A stretch of DNA of 64,000 nucleotides from NCBI GenBank assembly GCA_028564925.1, contig CM053026.1:642793967-642857966 (forward strand), given 5' to 3'. Positions within the stretch are counted from its first letter, which is position 1. Each line of letters opens with the position of its first letter. The translations under genes were made by a program, and so were the position numbers. Below are positions 43,023-54,040 of this stretch, one piece after another. Under the pieces are notes generated by a model, which ran no database searches, was not told the origin of the DNA, and saw nothing but the letters and a program-made list of their open reading frames with translations. The stretch comes from Lithobates sylvaticus (taxonomy: Eukaryota; Chordata; Amphibia; Anura; Ranidae).

Positions 43023-44844
43023 TTAACCACTAGGCGCCCGCGCTATAGCCGAAAGGCGGCTGCAGCGCGGATGCTCCCTGCCGGGAGGACGTCCCCGGAC
43101 GTCCTCCTGTTTACTTCCCTAATGCGCGCTCCTGAGAGCGCGCATCGGGGAAGTTCTGTGCTGGCCGAGTCCGTCGGACACAGACGGTCACAGATCGCTG
43201 TAAACGGCCAATCACAGCGGCCGTTTACAGCGAGATCGGGCTGTCCAACGAGAGATGATCTCATATGTTTGCATATGCAAACATATGAGATCATCTGTCA
43301 GCGCCGCTCTGCCTCCTCAGAGAGAGGAACGGCGCCGGCCCCGTAAGTAAAGAAAAAAATAAATAAAAAAAAATAAACTGATCTGTCCCGCTGCCACCGG
43401 TCATCAGTACCACCTGTCCCCAGAGTGCCATCCGTGCCACCGGTCATCAGTACCACCTGTCCCCAGAGTGCCATCCATGCCACCTGTCCCCAGTACCACC
43501 TGTCCCCAGAGTGCCATCTGCCAGTGCCACCTGTCCCCAGTACCACCTGTCCCCAGTGCCATCCGTGCCATCTGCCAGTTCCACCTGTCCCCAGTGCCAC
43601 CTGTCCCCAGTGCCACATCAGTGCCATCTGTCATCAGTGCCACATCAGTGCCACATCGGTGCCACGTCAGTGCCATCTGTCATCAGTGCCACGTCAGTGC
43701 CATCTGTCATCAGTGCCACGTCAGTGCCACCTGTCATCAGTGCCACGTCAGTGCCATCTGTCATCAGTGCCATCTGTCATCAGTGCCACGTATCAGTGCC
43801 ATCTGTCAAAAATGCCACCTGTCAGTGTCACGTGCCATCTGTTATCAGTGGCACGTGGCATCAATGCCACGTATCAGTGCCATCTGTCATCAGTGTCACG
43901 TGTCATCAGTGCCACGTATCGGTGCCATCTGTCATCAGTGCCACGTATTAGTGCCACATGTCATCATTGCCACGTCAGTGTCACGTGTCATTGTCCTGGT
44001 GCTCCAGGGCCTTCAAAAGTGTACTAGGTAGTCAACAATTTAGATGTGTAATTTATGCTCATAGAACATGTGAAGGCGATCCCTGCATTTTGGGCCTCTC
44101 TAAGTGGCCAGGCTGTGTAAAAGTCCCACATATGTGGTATCGTAATACTCAGGAGGAGTAGCAGAATTTATTTTGTGGTATACGGATGCCATGTGAGAGA
44201 AATAACCTATTACAATGACAATTTTGTGGAAAAAAATAAAAAATTAAAAAATAATTCATTTTGCAAAGAATTGTGGGAAAAAAATGACAACATCAAAAAG
44301 CTCACCATGCCTCTTACTAAATACCTTGGAATGTCTACTTTCAAAAAAGGGGTCATTTGGGGGTATTTGTACTTTCCTGGCTTGTTCGGGTCACAAGAAA
44401 TGAGATAGGTCACCAGTGCATCAGGTGTGATCAATTTTGTATAATTCGCACCACAGTTTGTAGACTCTCTAACTTTCACAAAGACCAAATAATATCCACT
44501 AATTTGGGTTATTTTTACCAAAGATATGTGGCAGTATAAATTGTGGCCAAAATTTATGAAGAAAAATTTATAATTTGCTAAATTTTATCACAGAAACAAA
44601 GAAAAATGCATTTTTTTTCAAAATTTTCGGTCTTTTTTCATTTATAGCGCAAAAAATAAAAAACCCAGAGGTGATCAAATACCACCAAAAGAAAGCTCTA
44701 TTTGTGGGAAAAAAAGGACAAAAAATTCATTTGGGTTCAGTGTTGCATGACTGAGTAATTGTCATTCAAAGTCTGAGAGCACCGAAAGCTGAAAATTGGT
44801 CTGGGCAGGAAGGGTGTTTAACTGCCCAGTAAGCAAGTGGTTAA
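43023..44844. mobile_element. TTAACCACTT-family MITE with CAGTGCCA array (B1)
   Basis: It begins TTAACCACTAGGCGCCCGCG and ends GTAAGCAAGTGGTTAA. In order it holds CpG-rich sequence, a palindrome TCATATGTTTGCATATGCAA with ACATATGA (43260-43288), a minisatellite (43390-43990) of CAGTGCCACGT / CATCTGTCAT units, then the A/T-rich core inverted relative to the copy at 45028. A closely related copy lies at 48137. Confidence 0.8.
43390..43992. repeat. CAGTGCCA minisatellite
   Basis: Units combine CAGTGCCACGT, CAGTGCCATCTGTCAT and CCCAGTACCACCTGT in irregular order over about 600 bp. All three plus-strand frames are open for 146-200 codons (SVPRQCHLS-like). This reflects unit composition and not coding. 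Confidence 0.9.
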
Positions 44845-45027
44845 ATCCTTGCCGTCCGGCGCTAACTAAACAAATAGTCTCCTCTCTAGACAGTGGGGGG
44901 CTGCTCCCCGTCACCCACAAAACATGCAGAAAAGCAAACCTTTTAGTCCAACACCCAGCCCTCCTCTCACTCAGGTTCCTTTCTGAGTCTCAAAACCAGA
45001 GCGACCTGATAGGCTCTTCCTGTATAT

Positions 45028-46048
45028 TTAACCACTTTCAGACCATTTTGCTGGCTTAAGACCAGACCACTTTTTGAGATTTGGCACTGTGTCGCTTCAA
45101 CTGACAATTGCGCGGTCGTGTAACGTGGCTCCCAAACAAAGTTGACGTCCTTTTTTCCACACAAATAGAGTTTTCTTTTGGTGGTATTTGATCACCTCTG
45201 CGTTTTTTATTTTTTATGCTATAAACAAAAAAAGAGCGACAATTTTGAAAAAAACACATTATTTTTAACTTTTTGCTATAATAAATATCCCCCAAAAATA
45301 TATAAAAACATTTTTTTTCCTCAGTTTAGGCCGATACATATTCTTCTACATATTTTTGGTAAAAAAAAATCGCATTAAGCAATTATTGATTGGTTTGTGC
45401 AAAAGTTATAGCGTTTACAAACTAGGGAATAGTTTTATAGCATTTTTTATTAATATTTTTTTTTTTACTAGTAATGGCGGCGATCATCGATTTTTATTTT
45501 GACTGCGACATTATGCGACACATCAGACATTTTTGACACATTTTTGGGACCATTGTCATTTATACAGCAATCAGTGCTATACAAATGAACTGATTCCTGT
45601 GTAAATGACACTGGCAGAGAAAGGCAGAGACATTATGCGACACATCAGACATTTTTGACACATTTTTGGGACCATTGTCATTTATACAGCAATCAGTGCT
45701 ATACAAATGCACTGATTCCTGTGTAAATGACACTGGCAGAGAAAGGGGTTAACCAGGGGGTGGCAGTGTAGGGGTTAAGTGTGTCCTAGGGGCGTGTTAC
45801 TAACTGTGGGGGGCGTGGCTGTGTGTTATTGAACACTGATCTCTGTTTACTTCGGCATCTCCCCGTTCAGCCTCCCCGTGAGACAATCACAGTGATCGAG
45901 TCCGCGGGACCCGGGACCGGACTCACGGGGGTCCCGACCGTCACCCGATGGCATGGCGGCATTTTTAAAGGGACGTACCTGTACACCCTTATGCCTGTCC
46001 GTGCCATTCTGCCAATGTACTTGTGTGCGCTGGTCCGGAACTGGTTAA
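45028..46048. mobile_element. TTAACCACTT-family MITE in Gypsy LTR (A)
   Basis: It runs from TTAACCACTTTCAGACC to CCGGAACTGGTTAA. An internal direct duplication of about 107 bp (around 45508-45620 and 45628-45735, CATTATGCGACACATCAGAC ...) is seen. Orientation is opposite to the copy at 43023. Confidence 0.85.
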
Positions 46049-46140
46049 AGTCCAGCTGACTGTGGACTCCAGTGGACCCGAACATCCAGACCGGAACCCA
46101 GCCTGCCACAGAGGCTAGAAAAACTGGGCCATATTCCAGT

Positions 46141-47355
46141 TCAGTCCCTTACAATGGAACGAATGCGAGGTGAAATGTACCTATTATCGTGCATCTCACC
46201 TCGCATACCGTCACATATCCTCCCCTTCTGCTCAAGCCCCTGTGGCTGAGCACTTGACCCAACCTTACAGTGCACGCGAGAGAGGGCATCTGCGTTATTT
46301 TGGAATTTCCCCGGCCTGTGCTCCACCATAAACCGAAAGGGCTGTAAAGCCAGGAACCACCTTGTCACCAGGCCATTTTTCTCCCTGTTGTCACACATCC
46401 ACTTTAGGGGAGCATAGTCGGTGACCAGTTTAAACAATCTCCCCAGTAGGTAATACCTTAGGGAGTCTAAGGTCCATTTAATGGCAAGACACTCCTTTTT
46501 TACGAGGGCATAGTTCTTTTCGTGCTTGTTCAGCTTCTGGCTCAGGTATACAACTGGGTGCTCCTCACCATTCCTGTTCTGTGACAGTACAGCCCCAAGG
46601 CCCCCCTTAAAAGTGTCTGTCTCTACGACAAACTCCTTGCTGAAGTCCGGGGCCACTAGTACTGGTAATCCACAAAGGGTCTGCTTTAAATTCTGAAATG
46701 CCTCCTCGGCTTCAGGATTCCACTTGACCATGACTGACCCTTTACCCTTTGTCAGGTCGGTCAGAGGGGCGGCCATGGTGGCAAAGTTAGGTATGAACCA
46801 TCTGTAATACCCCGTAATGCCCAGGAAGGCCCTCACTTGTTTTTTATTGATCGGTTGGGGCCATTTTTGAATTGCCTCAACCTTATTGGTCTGCGGCTTG
46901 ACCATTCCCCGGGCAATAATGTACCCAAGGTATTTGGCCTCCTCCAGGCCTATGGCACATTTTTTTGGGTTAGCCGTAAGACCTGCTTCCCTAAGGAAAT
47001 CTATCACTGCTTGTACACGGAGCAGGTGCGATTCCCAATCTGGGCTGTGGATGACCACATCGTCCAAATATGCAGCTGCATACGGGCGATGTGGTCTCAA
47101 AGCTTTGTCCATTATTCGCTGGAATGAAGCAGGGGCTCCATGCAGACCAAAAGGCATCCGCTTATACTGAAACGAGCCCTCAGGAATGGAAAAGGCAGTC
47201 TTTTCCTTGGCGGATTCAGTTAGCAGTATTTGCCAATAGCCTTTCATTAGGTCTAGGGTCGTTATGTAGCGACCCTGTCCTGACCTGTCCACGAGTTTGT
47301 CGACCCGGGGCATCGGGTATGCATCGAACTTGGACACACCATGGGGCTCAACCAC
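46141..47355 (-). mobile_element. Gypsy (Ty3) reverse transcriptase and RNase H fossil
   Basis: The conceptual protein shows Ty3/Gypsy pol features in order: FDAYPMPRVDKLV, TLDLMKGYWQI, PFGLHGAPASFQRIMD, YLDDVVIHS (catalytic motif), LGYIIARG, FLGITGYYRWFIPNF, and then the RNase H part with VETDTFKGGLGAVLSQ, YALVKKECLAIKW and HRPGKFQNNADALSR. It continues upstream toward 47603 (IVTEPGV...). It lies between two LTR pieces on the same strand. The element as a whole is a broken fossil with a handful of breaks. Confidence 0.9.
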
Positions 47356-47617
47356 TCACTGTGGGACTCTTCTATCACGTCCAACTCTAACATATTTTTT
47401 GCGACTGCCTCTCATCTGGCCTCTGGGATTCTATACAGTTTTACATTCACGCAAACCCCTGGTTCCGTCACTATGCCATGTTGGATCATGTTGGTCAGTC
47501 CAGGTAAGGGGGAGAAAAAGTCTCTATTTTTATGCACAAACGCCCTAACGTCCCTTTGTTGTGCCACGGACAGGGTATCTGTTATGGGGACGTCAGGTGT
47601 CACTGGTACCCGGTCTG

Positions 47618-48136
47618 TTAGAGGCGTGAACGTGGCCAGTCTCTGTCCTTCCAGGGCTTTAAGAGATTCACATGGTAAATTTGGTGTGGTTTCCTTTTCC
47701 CTGGCTGGTAGACTTTGTAGTTTACCTCCCCCACCCTTTCGACAACTTTAAAGGGACCCTGCCTCTTGGCTAGGAACTTACTTTCCACCATGGAAACCAC
47801 TATTAACACTGAAGGGCTGAAAGTACGGACCTTGGCACCCCAGTCATAGACCCTCCTCTGGGCCTCCTGAGCTCGCTCCATATGTTCTCACACCAGGGGC
47901 AGGACAGATGCGATTTGATCCTGCATCAAGGAGAGATGCTATATGATGCTTCTATATGGGCCGGCCTCCCCTTCCCACATTTCTTTGGTTACATCCAGCA
48001 GCCCCCTGGGATGTCTACCACACAAAAGCTCAAAGGGGGAATAGCCTGTGGATGCCTGCGGGACCTCACGTATGGCAAACATGAGATATGGTAGCAAAAA
48101 ATCCCAGTTTCTCCCATCTTTGTCAACCACCTTTTT
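47618..48136 (-). mobile_element. Gypsy integrase C-terminal fossil
   Basis: Two integrase pieces are readable: WDFLLPYLMFAIREVPQAST with GYSPFELLCGRHPRGLLD, and FLAKRQGPFKVVERVGEVNY with HQIYHVNLLKPW. On the minus strand they precede the reverse transcriptase instead of following it, the reverse of the usual Ty3/Gypsy order. That order is known from the Gmr1-like group of Ty3/Gypsy elements in fish, amphibians and other deuterostomes. The fossil is truncated at 48137 by a MITE. Confidence 0.85.
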
Positions 48137-50011
48137 TAGCGCGCACATCGGGGAAGTTCTGTGCTGGCCATGTCCCTTGGACACAGCCAGTCACAGATCA
48201 CTGTAAATGGCCAATCACAGCGGCCGTTTACAACACGATCGGCGTGTCCAATGAGAGATGATCTCATATGTAAACATATGAGATCATCTCTCATCGCCGG
48301 CTCTCCCTCCTTACACAGAGACAGCGTGTGAGGAGGGAGAGATGAATGGCTGCAGCGGCCATGAGTAAAAAAAAAAAAAAAAAAAAACGGGAAAAAAAAT
48401 GCCCAAATTAAATGTCAGTGCCATCTGTCCCCACTGCCACCTGTCAGTGCCATCTGTCCCCACTGCCACCTGTTGTCAGTGCCATCTGTCCCCACTGCCA
48501 CCTGTCAGTGCCATCTGTCCCCAGTGCCACCTGTCGTCAGTGCTATCTGTCATCAGTGCCATCTGTCCCCAGTGCCACCTGTCCCCAGTGCCACGTATAA
48601 GTGCCATCTGTCATCAGTGCCATGTATAAGTGCCATCTGTCATCAGTGCCACATCAGTGCCACGTATCATCAGTGCCACATAGTGCCATCTGTCATCAGT
48701 GCCATATCAGTGTCACGTGTCATCAGTGCCACATATTAGTGCCATCTGTCATCAGTGCCACGTATAAGTGCCATCTATCATCAGTGCCACCTGTCAGTGT
48801 CACGTGCCATCTATCATCAGTGCCACCTGTCAGTGTCATCTGTTATCAGTGTCATGTGTCATCAATGCCATGTATCAGTGCCATCTGTCATCAGTGTCAC
48901 GTGTCATCAGTGCCACATATTAGTGCCATCTGTCATCAGTGCCACGTATTAGTGCCATCTGTCATCAGTGCCACGTATTAGTGCCACGTGTCATCAGTGC
49001 CACGTATAAGTGCCATCTGTCATCAGTGCCACATATTAGTGCCATTTGTCATCAGTGTCACGTGTCATTAGTGCCATGTATTAGTGGCATCTGTCATCAG
49101 TGCCACATCAGTGTCACATGTCATCAGTGCCATGTATCAGTGTCATCTGTCATCAGTGCCACATCAGTGTCACATGTCATTGTCCTGGTGCTCCAGGGCC
49201 TTCAAAAGTGTAATAGGTAGTCAGATGTGTAATTTATGCTCCTAGAACACCTGATGGCGCTCCCTGCATGTTGGGCCTCTCTATGTGGCTAGGCTGTGGA
49301 AAAGTCCCACACATGTGGTATCGTAATACTCAGAAGGAGTAGCAGAATTTATTTTGGGGTGTCATTTGTGGTATACACATGCCATGTGAGAGAAATAACC
49401 TATTACAATGACAATTTTGTGGAAAAAATTAAATAATAAAAAATCTTCATTTTGCAAAGAATTGTGGGAAAAAATGACAACATCAAAAACCTCACCATGC
49501 CTCTTACTAAATTCCTTGGAATGTCTACTTTCAAAAAAGGGGTCATTTGGGGGATATTTGTACTTTCCTGGCTTGTTCGGGTCTCAAGAAATGAGATAGG
49601 CCACCAGTAAATCAGGTGTGATCAATTTTGTATGATTTGCACCACAGCTTGTAGACTGTCTAACTTTCACAAAGACCAAATAATATCCACTTATTTGGGT
49701 TATTTTTACCAAAGATATGTAGCAGTATAAATTGTGGCCAAAATGTATGAAGAAAAATTAATAATTTGCAAAATGTTATCACAGAAACAAAGAAAATGTT
49801 TTTTTTTTTTTAAATGTTCGGTCTTTTTTCATTTATAGAGCAAAAAATAAAAAACCCAGAGGTGATCAAATACCACCAAAAGAAATCTATATTTGTGGGA
49901 AAAAAAGGACAAAAAATGTATTTGGGTACAGTGTTGCATGACTGAGTAATTGTCATTCAAAATGTGAGAGCACTGAAAGCCCAGTTAGGTGCCCAGTAGG
50001 CAAGTGGTTAA
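48137..50011. mobile_element. TTAACCACTT-family MITE (B2), left end truncated
   Basis: It matches the copy at 43023-44844 from AGCGCGCA...CGGGGAAGTT onward: a palindrome around TCATATGTAAACATATGAGA (48262-48290), the CAGTGCCA minisatellite (48414-49185) and the A/T-rich core, ending GGCAAGTGGTTAA. The first ~115 bp are missing where it meets the Gypsy integrase. Confidence 0.8.
48414..49185. repeat. CAGTGCCA minisatellite, second array
   Basis: Units such as CATCTGTCATCAGTGCCACG and TATTAGTGC alternate; the beginning is richer in CCCCACTGCCACCTGT. Unit content has diverged from the array at 43390 although the surrounding MITE is clearly homologous. Confidence 0.9.
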
Positions 50012-50177
50012 AGTCCAGCTGACTATGAACTCCAGTGGACCCAACATCCAGACTGGAACCCAGCCTGCCACAGAGGCTTTAAAAACTGGGCCGGATTCTG
50101 GTTCAGTCCCTTACAATGGAACGAATGCTAGGTGAAATGTACCTATTATCATGTATCTCACCTCACATACCCTCACA
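50012..50177 (-). mobile_element. Second Gypsy LTR piece
   Basis: It is about 90% alike to 46049-46215 (AGTCCAGCTGACT ... CCTCACA) and borders the TA tract at 50178. With 42892-46215 it brackets the internal region as expected of two LTRs. The rest of this LTR is replaced by the MITE at 48137-50011. Confidence 0.7.
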
Positions 50178-50530
50178 ATATATATATATATATCAAATAC
50201 ACTGCCACTAACTGACTAACCTGCCTGCTTAATCTAAATCAAGCTATCTCTCTGTCCACGCCAACAACACTACACACGGTCGCCGTGTAAGCAGCCTTAT
50301 ATAGTGTGGGGCATAGACTTAGTCCCCCTGAGCCATGATTGGCCAAAGGCACCCTGCCTTTGGTCAATTATGGCTCTCTTAGCAGAGAACGCTGTGATTG
50401 GGCAAAGCATGCAGGTCAGGTACATGCTTTGGCCAATCATCATACAGCTCAATTTTTTTGCGAACGCTCCATAATGATTGCTGTTCGGCGAACGGGCAAA
50501 CACCCAATGTTCTAGTCGAACTTGTGTCAC
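50178..50530. mobile_element. hAT-related repeat remainder with two hairpins
   Basis: After a short TA tract, two adjacent imperfect hairpins occur: AGCCATGATTGGCCAAAGGC pairing toward 50377 (GGTCAATTATGGCT), and GATTGGGCAAAGCATGCAGG pairing toward 50440 (CATGCTTTGGCCAATC). GCGAACGCTCC and CGGCGAACGGGCAAACACCC follow, similar in style to GAAC-rich ends of the TAGGGATGAGCC hAT family. Assignment to that family is inferred. Confidence 0.5.
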
Positions 50531-51898
50531 TTATGTTACTAGTCAGGATGTTGATATCTATCACACTGTTGTCTACAAGGGAATTTAACACAGGATCCAG
50601 CCTACACAGCACTGGAGAGCTAAAACTCAATGTTAAAATGTTGGCCAGCTACTACACCTTTGCATAGCTAACACCCCCTCTGCTTGATACAAGTATGTTA
50701 TTCATGTTTTCTTCACCTATTTGTATTCATTCTCTACTTTTCAAATTTAATCCACAATGCACAGCTTTCAATCTAGTGCTTGAAAACTCAGGGATTTTCA
50801 TGATAATGCAATTTTAACCACTGGCTTTCTGTTACATAGCTGTTGGATCTTTGTAAGGGTCAGGCACACTCCTATATGCTGATGTGAATCTGGTGTTACA
50901 GCGCTGGCATTCTATGGTGGTTGGGAAATGTCTATTTTGGCATTCATAAGTTAATGAGCTACTGGTACATTTGTGATAGTCATAGAAAATCATCTCCACT
51001 GTCTATGTTTGTCCTGTTGTTGTCAGAACAGTAATCGATGAGAAATCTTCCAGTGGGGACACCCTCACTTCTCATCTGATAAAACCATTGTCAACAGTCT
51101 ATCCTTTCTCCCTCCATGCAAAAATGTAAAAAAAAAAAATGGCTGCACATCCAGTAAATACACTGCTGAGTCCCTTGCATTCTGAACAAAATACTAGCTA
51201 CCTGGAGAACCAGTTGTACAGTACTGTCTATGTGTGATGTTAAGGTTCCAAAAGGCTGCAAGCCACTTTTTCCATTCAGTGGAAAGGTTAAAAAGCTTTC
51301 GTAGACTGAAAATTAGAATCATGCATAAACATTACACTACATTATGCAAGAACCACACATCAGTGGTATCTTCGTAGTCAGCACACAAACCGTTGCTTTT
51401 TCAGAGATCTACCCATGTTTCTACATTCAGGCTGCAAGGCATTATTGTTTCATTGTCACCAGTGCAGGGTGGTAGCTCTGGTCACCATGTGAGGTGCCAC
51501 AAAAGTGAATTTTTTTTTTTTTACTGTTGAAAGAACAAACAGAGAAAACCCCACAAACTTTTTCCCAAGAAATTTGTTAAAATTGGCCTTTCAAAAAAGA
51601 AACATGGTAAATTCTATTAGTTGTATATAGTGATCACTACACAGAATGCTTGACTGAGTGTTTGACCATCACACAATTAGCACAAACATCATTCAAAGTA
51701 TCTAATGTGTTAGTTAAGACTTGGTGGTCGATGGAGATGGGGTTGGTTTTGTTTGTGTTTTTTACTGTTGCATGCATTTATTTTGTTTCTATTTCTTTTT
51801 AAACACTTTTGTTTCACTCTTTTAATGAATGTGGCAGCTGCATCAGTTCAGAGGCTATTGTAGTGCCATTATAAAAGAGTACTTGTTCCTCAAATTGA
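50531..51898. other. No gene recognised
   Basis: Mixed-composition unique-looking sequence. No frame above about 90 codons and no repeat ends. Confidence 0.5.
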
Positions 51899-52860
51899 TT
51901 AAAGTGGTTCTAAAGGCAGAAGGTTTTTTATCTTAATGCATTCTATGTATTAAGGTACAAAACCTTCTGGGTGCAGCTCCACCCCAGACCCCCTTTACCG
52001 GCCGCGATGTCCGCTGGGCACCCGCGATTGCCCGTGAAAAAAACGGGACCGTGCGGGACCGTGGAGCTGTGTGTGTAAACACACAGCTCCACGTCCTGTC
52101 AGTGGAGAGTAGACCGATCATGTGATCCCAGTACGGAGGAACGCCGATCGGTCTCCTCCCCTTGTGAGTCCCCTCCCCCCACAGTTAGAATCACTACCTT
52201 AGGGAACACATTAACCCCTGCAGCGCCCCCTAGTGTTAACTCCTTCTCTGCCAGTCACATTTACACAGTAATCACTGCAATTTTATAGCAACGATCTCTG
52301 TGTAAATGTGAATGGTCCCAAAAATGTGTCAAAAGTGTCCGAAGTGTCCGCTGCAATGTCGCAGTCACGAAAAAAAATCGCAGATCGCCGCCATTACTCG
52401 TAAAAATAAAAAAAAATGCAATAAATCTATCCCCTATTTTGTAGACGCTATAACTTTTGCGCAAACTGATCTATATAAGCTTATTGCGATTTTTTTTACC
52501 AAAAATATGTAGAAGAATACGTATCGGCCTAAACTGAGTAAAAAAATCTTTTTTTAAAAAAAAAATGGGATATTTATTATAGCAAAAAGTAAAAAATATA
52601 GTTTTTTTTTTTCAAAATTGTCGCTCTTCTTTTGTTTATAGCACAAAAAATAAAAACTGCAGAGGTGATCAAATACCACCAAAAGAAAGCTCTATTTGTG
52701 GGGAAAAAAGGACGTCAATTTTGTTTGGGTGCAGCGTCGCACGACCGCGCAATTGTTAGTTAAAGCGATGCAGTTCCGAATCGCAAAAAGTGCTCTGGTA
52801 AGGAAGGGGGTAAAATCGCCCGGTGTGGTTAAACAAAAAAAACCTTTAGAATCACTTTAA
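51899..52860. mobile_element. T2/Kolobok-like TTAA MITE, with nested MITE
   Basis: Ends TTAAAGTGGTTCTAAAGG and CCTTTAGAATCACTTTAA are inverted with TTAA at each side. The TTAAAG..-type ends and TTAA duplications match the T2/Kolobok-like families described in Xenopus. About 52000-52832 is a TTAACCACTT-family MITE in reverse orientation (ends GTGTGGTTAA at 52832), accounting for most of the length. Confidence 0.8.
52000..52832. mobile_element. TTAACCACTT-family MITE nested in a T2-like MITE
   Basis: In reverse orientation it contains GTGTGTGTAAACACACA, CAGCGCCCCCTAGTG, TGGTCCCAAAAATGTGTCAA, GCGATTTTTTTTACC and AAATACCACCAAAAGAAAGC, all shared with other copies. The 52832 end is clear; the other end near 52000 lacks an obvious TTAA. 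Confidence 0.75.
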
Positions 52861-53662
52861 CATGTACACAGTACACCATATAATTCTTTAAACTTGGCAA
52901 CCTACCAGAAGCCTGTCCTAATTTTTTCATACAGTATATGATCAATCTATTGTATCATTAACCTTAAGTAGTACTTTTCTATCCTATAAAAAGCAGCACA
53001 TCTTAAGCCAAATTTCTGTAATTTATATTTATGTGCAGACCATGGTCTTTCTCTTCGGGTAATAGTGAAAAAATAAATCAAGTCTGACTATAGTTTATTC
53101 GCTTGTGAAATGGTCTCTTAGGGGAAACAGAATTGTGTCTGGAAATTTGTGTCTGAGATTTTAAATTTTAGTCTGTTATAAAATTAGCTCCAGACAGGAA
53201 CAAAAAGTCTGTAACAAATGCTTTAAGTTATACGAAACATTTGTTTTTAATGTGGATGCTGTAATGAATCATGTCTAACTGCAAACTTTATTTACCTGAT
53301 TTCTCATTAATTTGAATCTGACTTTTGCAGAATAAAATAAAATATATGCAATTTTTCCTGCAATATATGAGCAATTGTGCATTAAGTGTATCTAAACCCA
53401 AGAAACAACATAATATATAGCAGCTTAGCAGTCCTTAGATGTTGTGACTGCATTAGTATCCTTTTTTCAATTATTTTAACCTGATGATCCCATAATATAA
53501 GATGATCTTATATGTATTTTCTTCACTAATTAAGCTCTTAATACAGATTGAGCTTAAATCATGTCAGTTATCTTAAATAACCAGTAGAACAATACTTATA
53601 GCACAATATGGTAAACTTTTTCTAATTGCCAATTGTTAAAGAATAAATATAATTAAAAATAG
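52861..53662. other. No gene recognised; A/T-rich
   Basis: Unique-looking A/T-rich sequence without long frames. Confidence 0.5.
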
Positions 53663-54040
53663 TTAAGAGAGAGGTATGGGAATTGCAAAAACAAAAACTC
53701 ATACTCACCTAGATGGCTGCAGCACCAATCCCAGCTGCAGATGTCCCCCGCCTCCTATAAGACCAGGAACTAAGCAATCAAACACCACTGATCACCCAGC
53801 TCTCAGTCCTCAGCTCACTGGAGTGCTGGACTGTGGAGGGGGTGGGAGCGGCTGGCTCAGGCTCTCAGCAGCTTGCTAAGAGGTTGAGCCAGCTGTCAAC
53901 CCAGACTTCTTGGTGTGGATCCCGAACATATGGTCGGTATCTGCTTTAGCTTAAGCCCACTGTCGGCTGAAAAAGGGTCACAGGAGTACAGAACAAACAG
54001 ATTCAAAATAAAAAAAGGTTTGCCTTTAATACTACTTTAA
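53663..54040. mobile_element. T2-like TTAA MITE, divergent left end
   Basis: TTAA at 53663-53666 and 54037-54040. The right end GCCTTTAATACTACTTTAA resembles the T2-like right ends. The left end (TTAAGAGAGAGGTATGG) is diverged. The interior is CTCA/AGC-rich and non-coding. Confidence 0.6.

Larger units (their letters stand above)
42892..46215 (-). mobile_element. Gypsy LTR fossil, split by two TTAA MITEs
   Basis: In minus orientation the LTR begins TGTGACGGTATGCGAGGTG (46215) and ends GCTAATTCCCCACA (42892). Next to it, in the internal region, AGAAGGGGAGGATA is a plausible polypurine tract. Two MITEs lie inside, at 43023-44844 and 45028-46048, each at a TTAA. A second, partial LTR lies at 50012-50177. 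Limits are inferred from the TG/CA ends, the polypurine tract and the neighbouring TA array. Confidence 0.6.

Noticed and set aside
43404-44031. Open frames of 90-200 codons, all plus-strand phases and minus strand
   Set aside because: Artefacts of the CAGTGCCA array, as are those at 48399-49220, 36243-36771 and 36671-37129.
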